A stretch of 64,000 nt of DNA from Hortaea werneckii (taxonomy: Eukaryota > Ascomycota > Dothideomycetes > Mycosphaerellales > Teratosphaeriaceae): positions 28,227 through 92,226 of the forward strand of contig JBAOKB010000109.1 in NCBI GenBank assembly GCA_037044905.1, written 5' to 3'. Below the pieces are notes generated by a model. The model was not told where the DNA came from and made no database searches. It was given only the letters and a program-made list of their open reading frames with translations. Positions 1-8,256 of this stretch are shown piece by piece. Both the position numbers and the translations under genes were made by a program. Positions within the stretch are counted from its first letter, which is position 1. Every line of letters begins with the position of its first letter.

Positions 1-255
1 TAGCTTTTAGTCCTACCTTAGTATTAATATTAATTTTACCTAGTAAAAGCTAAATAGCTATTACAAGTAGCTTAACAATTTATCTATCTACGTAGCTATA
101 GTCGTCCTCTACCCTTATATAAAATAGAGGTAGATCGAAAAATGCTAGGCTAAAAGAAGAGAGTAGATATAACTAGTAAAAGAGGCTTTTTAGTAGAGGA
201 CCTTTAAGTATTTAGATTAATAGAGCACTAGCTAAAAGAATAGTAATAGTAGCTA
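1..255. repeat. RIP-degraded AT-rich DNA, left flank
   Basis: This stretch is AT-rich and dominated by TA-containing words such as TAGTA and CTATA, with few CA or TG dinucleotides. That is the footprint of repeat-induced point mutation (CpA to TpA on both strands). No open frame survives. It continues beyond the window edge and resembles the DNA at 7063-7740, so the LTR element at 261-7057 probably inserted into this older dead repeat. Confidence 0.8.
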
Positions 256-260
256 CTATA
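256..260. repeat. Target-site duplication, left copy (CTATA)
   Basis: Five bases CTATA directly precede the 5' LTR and recur directly after the 3' LTR at 7058-7062. A 5-bp duplication is the usual footprint of a Ty3/gypsy integrase, and it shows that both element ends are original. Confidence 0.92.
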
Positions 261-662
261 TGTTACGAACACGGTCACGGGACGCTCGAACCCGAAGCGA
301 TTGGCTAGTAAGGACTGGAGCAAGGAAAGGTCACGTGATCAGTATGCAGGAGAGCGCTGCCTTGGCAGGCGAACCACTGCATATATGCAAGAGGCCGACC
401 GGTCGACGAGCGACCCGGCGACCTTGGAGCGCCGGACCGCTGAGCGACCCAGCGAACTATTGCATGAAGACACGAATCTCTTATGTATATAACTAGGCAT
501 GTTTCTCGTTAGGAGTTCGTGTGTTCAACTCATGTTGCAATCCGACTGTTAGGTAGAGAACCAACAGCCTTGTTACAATCAGTTATCCCACAACCCAGTT
601 GTCTTGACACATCTGTTCCAACGAGCTCTAAATCCGTGACACTACTTCGTAGGGTCGCAACA
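261..662 (+). repeat. 5' LTR
   Basis: A 402-bp repeat with TG...CA termini, about 99% identical to 6656-7057. It contains a palindromic TCACGTGA (331-338), a possible bHLH-type E-box, and a TATATAA box (486-492). A GC-rich stretch around 385-450 contains short repeated GCGACC motifs. Confidence 0.96.
486..528 (+). promoter_or_regulatory. LTR core promoter: TATA box and predicted RNA start
   Basis: TATATAA at 486-492 is the only good TATA box in the LTR. Transcription would be expected about 25-35 bases downstream, near 515-521, which would define the U3/R border. The sequence GTGTTCAA at 521-528 falls at this predicted RNA 5' end and is complementary to the bases just after the LTR. The same box recurs in the 3' LTR at about 6881-6887. 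The start site is inferred from spacing only. Confidence 0.55.
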
Positions 663-674
663 CTTTGAACACCC
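663..674 (+). other. Candidate primer-binding site (self-priming type)
   Basis: Directly after the 5' LTR the sequence reads CTTTGAACACCC. It does not begin with TGG, the complement of a tRNA 3' CCA, so ordinary tRNA priming is unlikely. Bases 665-672 (TTGAACAC) are the exact reverse complement of 521-528 near the predicted RNA 5' end. This fits self-priming as described for the Tf1/sushi group of chromoviruses. The match is only 8 bp, against 11 in Tf1. Confidence 0.5.
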
Positions 675-701
675 TCAAGGAACTTTGTACCTCAGACAAC
701 A

Positions 702-2717
702 ATGGCTCCATCCGAGAACCGAGACACTAGCGTTTAGCAGCGTACCAACGACAACAATATCAAAGTCGCCAAACCGGACTACTACTATGGCGATCGATCG
801 AAGCTTGACGATTGGCTGAACCAAATGGCACTTTACTTTCGTTTCGAAAATATTACTCAGGACCCCAAGAAGACTCTACTTGCATCCTCTTATCTTAGGG
901 GACAAGTCCAACAATGGATTCGACCCAGACTACACGAAGTCTTGCACCAGAACATCGACACCGAAGGAATCTTCAACAGCTGGGACAACTATGTCAAAGC
1001 CATTCGAAACATTTATGGGTTGAGTAACGAAAAACAAGTCGCCATCCGAGTCATCCAACACCTGAAACAGAAGACGTCTACTTCGCAATACACCGCCAAG
1101 TTCAGGGAGTATTCAGGCAAGACTGGTTGGGATGACCAAGCCTTACTCACCATGTATTACACTGGACTTAAGGACGACGTCAAGGATGAACTCATGCGCT
1201 CAGGTGCATCTCACGACACTCTCGAACTGATGATTCAAGATGCTATCGAAATTGACGATAGGCTTTACGAGAGAAAGATGGAAAAACGCCACAATGGACA
1301 GTATCGCGGACGATCTGGCTACAACTCTACCAGCTGGACTGGAGGGTCTCGTCGCGATCCTGATGCCATGGAATTGGATATCATCCAACGCAAGCCGAAA
1401 GGAAAAGGCATGCACGGAGCCAAGGGTAAAGGGAAGTTCCAAGGGAACAGCAACAGAGGAAAGAAACGAGAAGGACCGGAGTGCTACAATTGCCACAAGA
1501 TAGGGCATTACGCACGAGATTGCCGCGGACGAAAGGTGCGACCGCAGGAGCAACTCAACATGATGCTAGTAAAGGAACCCATCGACGAAGCAAACGATGG
1601 ACGAGGCGCCTACGATGTATCAAAACTCGTTGAGGAACCAAAGACGGAACCAGACCATAAGGCTGTGCATTGGACGGGTTGCTACGACGACTATTGCAAG
1701 ACCCACGAATCAGACAAGCAAGCAAGTGGTCACTATCCCAAGAAGCCACGCAAGGCTAGGATGGAATTCAACGTGATGATACGAGGCCAGCCGCTACAGC
1801 AGATGAGAGACTTAGGAAATTCCCAGAGAGGAAGGTCTCCACCACCATTCAATTGGGAGGACGCAACTCTGCAAGAAAACACACCCCCTGAGCAGGAAGA
1901 AGAACTGCTAGAGGAAGAAGAATCTCCACAAAATAACGACCCCGAACCGGAACTTACGGGACCAAACCTGGAACAACTACAAATGATAGCGCAGACGATA
2001 GCAGCGCAGGACGGTAGTTCATCAGAGGAAGAATATACAGATGACGAAGAGCCAGACGACCTTGAAATATCGACATTCACCATTTAAGGATCTGAACCCA
2101 TCAAAAGGATAATGATCTTTATCATGCATCAACTCGAGACTGTATTCCCCAAGATCCAAGGGAAACGACGACTTCACCCGATCGAGTTCGACAACATGCT
2201 CAACCGAATTAGAGCAATGTTCTGGAACTATCGACTTGTCAACGTCGATTACGATGCAGCAGCATACGTGCAAGAACGACCACCGATTGGAAGCACATTC
2301 CAACCTAATGGAAGCTATGTAACGCCCGATGGAATCCACATTCCCAGAAGCGTTAGAGAACGAATCCAGATCATTAAGGCACGACTTCATGAACTACACC
2401 GAATCCAGGAAGCTTATCAAGAAGACCTCATATCGTTGGAGGCAATGCGACACAAGTTGACCGAGTCCACGAAGCAATGGGAACTAAAGCCCATAGGACC
2501 ACCAGTGCAACTACCAATATGGAGAAACATGATACTAGGGCACGTCAAAGCCACTGTCAAAGGACAAATCAAGGTATTAGTGACACAAGGAAAGGTTATC
2601 CTAGGCCCACGACATGGACCCCTTAATTGGGAGATCTGTCTCGAAGACGCCAACTCGCCAGGATACTATTTAAAAAACGAAGGATCCCTGCCGACAGGAG
2701 CAGTCGCCAGGAAGTAA
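702..2717 (+). pseudogene. gag: Retrotransposon gag, two nonsense codons
   Basis: This is the structural (capsid/nucleocapsid) gene. The first ATG after the LTR is at 702, and the frame is broken by TAG at 735-737 and TAA at 2085-2087. Between them the frame 738-2084 encodes a retrotransposon-gag fold and one CCHC zinc knuckle (C-X2-C-X4-H-X4-C, 1482-1523), followed by a Lys/Arg-rich stretch and an acidic tail rich in Glu and Asp. The same frame reopens after 2087 and runs to TAA at 2715-2717, overlapping pol. I read this as one long gag of about 670 codons. The alternative, that TAA 2085 is the true stop and 2112-2717 is a separate ORF, is less likely because the -1 slippery site lies in the second part in gag phase. 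Both stops fit C-to-T change at CpA. Confidence 0.8.
2672..2698 (+). promoter_or_regulatory. -1 ribosomal frameshift site (A_AAA_AAC) with downstream hairpin
   Basis: The heptamer A AAA AAC at 2672-2678 lies in the X_XXY_YYZ phase of the gag frame (codons TTA AAA AAC). Slipping back one base enters exactly the pol frame, which is -1 relative to gag. Eight bases downstream, CCTG (2687-2690) can pair with CAGG (2695-2698) around a CCGA loop. Slippery site, spacer and stem are the expected parts of a -1 frameshift signal. The stem is short, so a larger pseudoknot may be involved. Confidence 0.75.
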
Positions 2718-5700
2718 ACATTATCGAAGCTCCCACAGCATTAGCAGCACCGGTATTCCGTACCAAATGCATTGTCAATGGACACGCAACACAAGCTATG
2801 ATCGATTCCGGAGCCAGCGGAAACTTTATATCGACCAGCTTTGTCCAGCGAAACGGGATCGCTACCCGACGAAAGAAAGACGGCGGATACGAATTGATGG
2901 TCGCAGATGGATCATCTCTATCCGAAGTGGACAGCGAAACAATGCCGCTAGTCCTAGCTATCCAACAGCACCACGAGACTGTTAGCCTGGATATCGTTGA
3001 CATGGCTAGTTACGACATCGTGATGGGGACACCTTGGTTGGAAAAGCACAACCCTCTAATAGATTGGAGGAAAAGAGTACTCAAGTTTGAGCGATGCGGT
3101 TGCGTTACCGACATCCACCCTACGCATCGACAGCGTGCGATGGTAGATGAGGAAAGACAGTTCTGTGAATTAGAACGTCAACCGATAACATACTCCGATA
3201 GAAACGGCAAGGAGATGGTCTCCACAGACACTGAGCTAGCCCAGCCAGGTCATAAGGTGAGAGATAAAGGGAGAACTAACGCACCTCTAGAGATCCCTGA
3301 AGAGTTTAAGATATGGAAACCGCTCTTCCAGGAAGAGGAAGGATTAGCCGCCTTACCTAGACATCAACCATGGGATCACCGAATACAACTTCAGCCCGGC
3401 AAAGATCCACCATGGGGGCCACTATACAGGTTATCCGAAAAAGAGCTCGAAGAGCAACGACGATGGCTGAAAGAGAAGAGCGACAAGGGATGGATAGAGA
3501 AATCCCAATCGCCAGCCGCTTCACCAGCAATGTTCGTTCCAAAGAAAGGAGGAAAACTACGAATGGTAATCGACTATCGACGACTCAACGAAGTCACGGT
3601 CAAAAACCGATATCCACTACCCAACATCGAAGAAATGCAGGATCGACTTACCGGAGCAAACTGGTACTCAAAGATCGATCTACGAGACGCATTCTACGCA
3701 GTACGAATGGCCAAGGGAGAAGAATGGAAGACAGCTTTCAGGACACGCTACGGACTCTACCAATTTCGAGTCATGCCAATGGGACTTACGAACGCCCCAG
3801 CGACATGTCAGCAGCTCGTTAATGATGTACTACGAGACTTACTGGACATCACCGTCATAGCATACGTCGACGACATCTTGATCTTCACCCGAGGAAGCCG
3901 AGAACAACATACCAAAGACGTACAAGCAGTGCTAGAACGACTTAGCACAGTGGACTTCAAGACCGCACCCGAGAAATGTGAATTCTACAGGAAGGAAATC
4001 GAATTCCTAGGATTCATCATTAGCACTACTGGAATCAAGATGGACCCGAAGAAAGTACAATCCATCGAGGAATGGCCAACGCCAAAGACAGTCAAGGATA
4101 TCCAAGCCTTCTTAGGACTCGCAAACTACAACAGGAAGTTTGTCGAAGGATACTCCAAGCTTGCAATCCCACTTACAAGTCTTACGAAGAAAGACACCAA
4201 ATTCATGTGGACGGATAAGCAAGAAAAGGCATTCCAGCAACTTAAGCAAGCATGCATACAGTCACCAACACTCATGCTATTCGACACCAAGAAACTAGTA
4301 CAAGTCGAAACCGACGCATCCGACTTAGCGATAGGTGCTTGCCTTACTCAAGAACATGATGGCAAGAGACACCCAGTGACGTATTACTCGAGAAAGATGA
4401 CGCTAGCGGAACAGAACTACGAGATTTATGACAAAGAACTGTTAGCGATTGTTGCAGCATTGCGACACTGGAGAGTTTACTGTGAAGGAGCTACAGGACT
4501 AACGATATACACCGACTACAAGAACCTTCAATACTTCACAACTACCAAGGATCTATCGCGTCGACAGTGTAGATGGTCAGAGCTACTCGGACAATACAAG
4601 TTCGATATCTAGTATACGCTAGGAAAAGACAATGGGCGCGCAGATGCGCTAAGCAGACGAAGCGACTACATGGAAGGAAAAGAGCAAAACCCAAAAGCAA
4701 TGCTCAAAGTTAACAGAGACGGGAGCCTTACCACGAACACACAGGAGTTCAACCACATACTCCGAGTTCTACGAGATGAACAAGAAGAGTTCCCCATCGA
4801 ACATGGGAAGTACCAAGTTCCACCAGAAAAGGAATACGAATGTATTAAAGACCACCATGATAGCCGAACCACAGGACACCCAGGAATAACGAGAACGATC
4901 GACTTGATTAGACGGAACTTTGCCTTTCCACAGATGCGAAAGAAGGTTACCGATTACATCAAACAATGCGACAGTTGCCAAAAGAACAAGGCATCACGAC
5001 ATGCAAAGTATGGCAATCTCTAGTTCCGAGAACCGTCGGACACGCCATGGAGAGAGGTTACGATGGACTTCATCACGAAGTTGCCAGCATCCAAGGACCC
5101 AGCCACAGGAGTCGTTTATGATTCAATACTTGTCATGGTAGACACTTTGACCAAGTATGCACACTTCGTACCATGCGAAGAATTAATGACAGCCATGGAA
5201 CTCGCACACCTCATACTAGACAAGCTAATTAGACATCATGGAATTCCAGAAAGCTTTATCACCGACAGAGATAAGCTGTTTACATCAAACTTCTAGAAAT
5301 CGCTCATGGGACAAATTGGAATAAAACACAGGCTATCGACAGCATTCCACCCAGAGACGGATGGTTAGACTGAAAGGACAAATTAGTCACTCGAAACATA
5401 TTTACGGCACTACGTCAACTACGCACAAGATAATTGGGTTGCACTACTACCAATGGCACAACTAGCATTGAACAATAATGCGTCGGAGACAACACGACAA
5501 ACGCCATTTTTCCTCAACTACGGAAAGACGCCCAATTTATTCATGGAACCAAGGACGTCAGTAAGAGCCGACAGAGCCATACTTATGGCAGGAGAATTGC
5601 AAAAGGCACACAAGACTGCCCAAGATGCAATCCGACATTCGCAACAGCGAATACAGAAGCAGCGATTCAAGGAATCAAAATTGGCACCTCAGCTTAGGAA

Positions 5701-6091
5701 GGGGGATAAGGTATACCTTCTGACGAAGAACCTGAAGACAAAGCGGAAAACAAAGAAACTGGATCATGTTAAGGTCGGACCATTTTTGATTGCCGAACAG
5801 AAAGGAGCAGTCAGCTACCGACTTGAACTTCCACTAGACGCCAAGATCCATCCAGTATTCCATGTATCCTTATTGGAACCCGCACACCCCGACGCCACGC
5901 TGCAAACAACGTTCCATTACCAGGAACAAGAAGACGACGAGTACGAAGTCGAAAGGATCGTAGACTACGACAAGAAAAGTTAGCGATACCTTATCAAATG
6001 GAAGGGGTATCCCAGTGAGGAAAACACATGGGAACCACTCACCAATCTTAACTGCCCGAAGATGCTACGCTAGTACCGCCGGAAAAGTTAA
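2678..6091 (+). pseudogene. pol: Retrotransposon pol (PR-RT-RH-IN-chromodomain), seven nonsense codons
   Basis: The pol frame is entered by the -1 shift at 2672-2678 and is open from 2627. In order it shows: an aspartic protease active site DSGAS (2804-2818); reverse transcriptase with the catalytic YVDD (3863-3874); RNase H with a TDAS-type start near 4310; the integrase HHCC zinc domain (about 4850-4985); the integrase DDE core (first Asp in the block starting 5063, second near 5265, Glu near 5372); and a chromodomain (about 5930-6050) with a WKGYP motif. In-frame stops lie at 4610, 5021, 5294, 5366, 5384, 5981 and 6071, all TAG. Six fit CAG to TAG and the one at 5294 fits TGG to TAG. The natural end is TAA 6089-6091. 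The chromodomain presumably targeted integration to heterochromatin, in keeping with its dead-repeat neighbourhood. Confidence 0.93.
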
Positions 6092-6557
6092 CGGATTGAT
6101 CCATGTTTCCGAGCGTTTCCATCATCAAAGGAGTAAGACCCATGGTAGCAGCCGCCGTAGGACAGTCATTAGTTTCGAAGGCACCTTCAGCCTCCATTTC
6201 CGACGCAAGACATTCGGCCTTCCGAGCCGCCCGACCCTCAGCTTGACGAAGAATCTTCTTGTTTCGCATCAACCGAGCCATTACGACGGCCAGCAGTTCC
6301 TCGTCCTCGTCGACCTTGCGCTGGTACTCCTCTCGAGTCTTGTCAAGGGACTCCCAAGACATGTTCACACATTTCTTGCCCTGCCGCACGCACTCGGAGC
6401 ACCGGAGGTTGGATGAGTTGGACATGGCGATACAAAGATGGTTGTGCAAAGAACAGCGTTCGCACGGAAAGAATACTGGGCGACCGTTTCTTTCGATTTC
6501 GTTCGCAAGACGCAAGCGCTTTGTCTTAGAAAGAGAAACCTCTGAAGAAGACGACAT
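6048..6557 (-). CDS. Antisense ORF in retrotransposon: Zn2Cys6-like cluster plus coiled coil
   Basis: An intact 169-codon ORF with ATG at 6557, antisense to the element, between the chromodomain and the 3' LTR. Its 3' end overlaps the end of pol (6048-6091). Residues about 31-62 carry six Cys spaced C-X2-C-X6-C-X10-C-X2-C-X6-C, which fits the consensus of the fungal Zn(II)2Cys6 binuclear cluster. However, the loop between Cys2 and Cys3 lacks the usual run of Lys/Arg. A Glu/Lys/Leu/Arg-rich segment follows (about residues 68-125) that could form a coiled coil, the arrangement seen in Gal4-type dimeric DNA binders. The start lies 98 bp from the 3' LTR, so an antisense LTR promoter is possible. 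It has escaped nonsense mutation although pol and gag have nine. I recall similar Cys-rich antisense ORFs in other fungal Ty3 elements, but function is unknown and DNA binding is inference. Confidence 0.6.
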   Translation of the reverse strand: MSSSSEVSLSKTKRLRLANEIERNGRPVFFPCERCSLHNHLCIAMSNSSNLRCSECVRQGKKCVNMSWESLDKTREEYQRKVDEDEELLAVVMARLMRNKKILRQAEGRAARKAECLASEMEAEGAFETNDCPTAAATMGLTPLMMETLGNMDQSVNFSGGTSVASSGS

Positions 6558-6642
6558 CTTATGAGAACAAGGTGGACCAAACTACGGAAACTAAGAATCG
6601 CGGGGATCGCGACATCATAAGCTTCAGGGACGAAGCTAGACT

Positions 6643-6655
6643 GGAAGAGGGATGG
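6643..6655 (+). other. Polypurine tract
   Basis: The purine-rich GGAAGAGGGATGG, interrupted by one T, abuts the 3' LTR. This is the expected position for the plus-strand primer. Confidence 0.75.
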
Positions 6656-7057
6656 TGTTACGAACACGGTCACGGGACGCTCGAACCCGAAGCGATTGGC
6701 CAGTAAGGACTGGAGCAAGGAAAGGTCACGTGATCAGTATGCAGGAGAGCGCTGCCTTGGCAGGCGAACCACTGCATATATGCAAGAGGCCGACCGGTCG
6801 ACGAGCGACCCGGCGACCTTGGAGCGCCGGACCGCTAAGCGACCCAGCGAACTATTGCATGAAGACACGAATCTCTTATGTATATAACTAGGCATGTTTC
6901 TCGTTAGGAGTTCGTGTGTTCAACTCATGTTGCAATCCGACTGTTAGGTAGAGAACCAACAGCCTTGTCACAATTAGTTATCCCACAACCCAGTTGTCTT
7001 GACACATCTGTTCCAACGAGCTCTAAATCCGTGACACTACTTCGTAGGGTCGCAACA
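6656..7057 (+). repeat. 3' LTR
   Basis: A 402-bp direct copy of 261-662 with four transitions. It carries the same TCACGTGA (6726-6733) and TATATAA motifs and ends in CGCAACA. Confidence 0.96.
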
Positions 7058-7062
7058 CTATA
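7058..7062. repeat. Target-site duplication, right copy (CTATA)
   Basis: The right copy of the duplication, identical to 256-260. Confidence 0.92.
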
Positions 7063-7740
7063 GTACTATAGTTAAGTACTTACCTCAAAAGAGGAAGCGT
7101 ACTACGAGAGTAGCTAAGTACTATAACAATATACTATCTAATAATAAAGATAGCTTAGATATAACTATCTTAAAGACCTTCGATTAGTAACTAGCTAAAT
7201 ATAACGCTTAACTATAAGTTTAATACCCTTATATAGTAGATTTACCTATTAATTAGTAGTTGTAGTAGCGCTAGTACTAGTCTTAGCTCTTAGTAATAGT
7301 ACTTAATATCTTTATAATATTAGCTATAAGTAATATATTAGAGCGACTATTTAGTAAGGCTAGTACTACTATAAATCTACGTAGGTAGTAGCTTTATAAT
7401 AAAATAGTATAACGGATAATACATTATAAGAGCTAGCTTAAAAGTAGCCTTTTAAAGCTTAATAAGTTAATTATCTACCCTCTACCCCTACTAGCTAAGT
7501 ACTAACTATATAAGGTAATAGGACCTTCTTTAAACTAGTAGGATCCTTAAATAGTACTACCTTTTATACCTCTACTACCTCTAAGGCCGCTAGTATTAAT
7601 AGTAGTAGTACTATAGACCTTAAAGTAGTATAAATCTATTATTATTTATATAGTAGTAACTAAAGCTTTAGCTAAAGCTTTAACAATACCTTTTTAGTAG
7701 TGCCTATAGCGATATAGTAGTATCCGCGCCTTTATTTAAG
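7063..7740. repeat. RIP-degraded AT-rich DNA, right flank
   Basis: About 680 bp with very few CA or TG dinucleotides and very many TA, built of TAGTA, CTATA and TAGCTA-type words. No coding potential remains. It is the continuation of the dead repeat at 1-255, split by the younger LTR element. The original element type is unrecognisable. Confidence 0.82.
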
Positions 7741-8256
7741 ACAAACAAGATAAATTAAGACGATAGTAGTTAATAGCAAGACAAAACAAGACACAAAGCT
7801 CGATTTTTAAGGCAATATAAGACTATCTACTGTCTTGTTTTGTCTTGTTTGTAGACAAGTCTGGTCCAGCAGAGAGAGGGCTTTCATCGCTGGAAACCAT
7901 TACTGCAGTTCTCGCAAAGAAAGGGTGACGGGTGAGAAACGGATTCTCATCGGAACAGCAACTTGAGTAGCAAAGCTCAACAAGATGGTGAATAGGATAT
8001 CCGCCATTCATCGAGCCCTAGGCCACGCTCTAGCAGATCAATCGGCTAATACCAACACCTTCTTGAAGTCCGGAAGTCTCTTCTTCACAACCTCATAAAA
8101 CTCGCAGACTCTTTCCCTTCCGATAAGGAAAGAAAGGCATAAGCAGCACCCTTGACGCCCTCGTCCGCTACTCGCCCGTCAAATCCCCTTTCAGCCCTTT
8201 CTCTGCCCTTTGCAAAGTCCCCGTCCCCCCTGGAACGAATCGATCTAATTTTCAAA
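7741..8256. repeat. Inverted-repeat boundary of the RIP block, then unannotated spacer
   Basis: A perfect 17-bp inverted repeat built on CAAGACAAAACAAGACA lies at 7777-7793 and 7831-7847, with a shorter outer arm ACAAACAAG (7741-7749) matching CTTGTTTGT (7844-7852). Composition changes abruptly here from RIP-like to normal, so this may be the terminal repeat of an old DNA transposon or a stable hairpin at the repeat edge. From about 7855 to 8256 I see nothing beyond the 3' end of the next gene. Confidence 0.5.

Larger units (their letters stand above)
261..7057 (+). mobile_element. Complete Ty3/gypsy chromovirus LTR retrotransposon, RIP-inactivated
   Basis: A full-length 6797-bp element with 402-bp LTRs beginning TGTTACG and ending CGCAACA, flanked by the 5-bp duplication CTATA. 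Domain order is gag (CCHC knuckle), then protease, reverse transcriptase, RNase H, integrase and C-terminal chromodomain, which defines a chromovirus. The LTRs differ at only four positions (near 305, 452, 569 and 575 of the 5' LTR), all C/T or G/A in CpA/TpG context. Gag carries two in-frame stops and pol seven; each is one RIP-type transition from a Gln or Trp codon. Overall base composition is still near that of normal genes, so RIP was light, in contrast with the flanking DNA. The copy cannot encode its own proteins. An antisense ORF at 6048-6557 is still open. Confidence 0.96.

Noticed and set aside
260..496. Short ORFs inside both LTRs
   Set aside because: Present in both LTRs with differences, no domain; LTR control sequence, not a gene.
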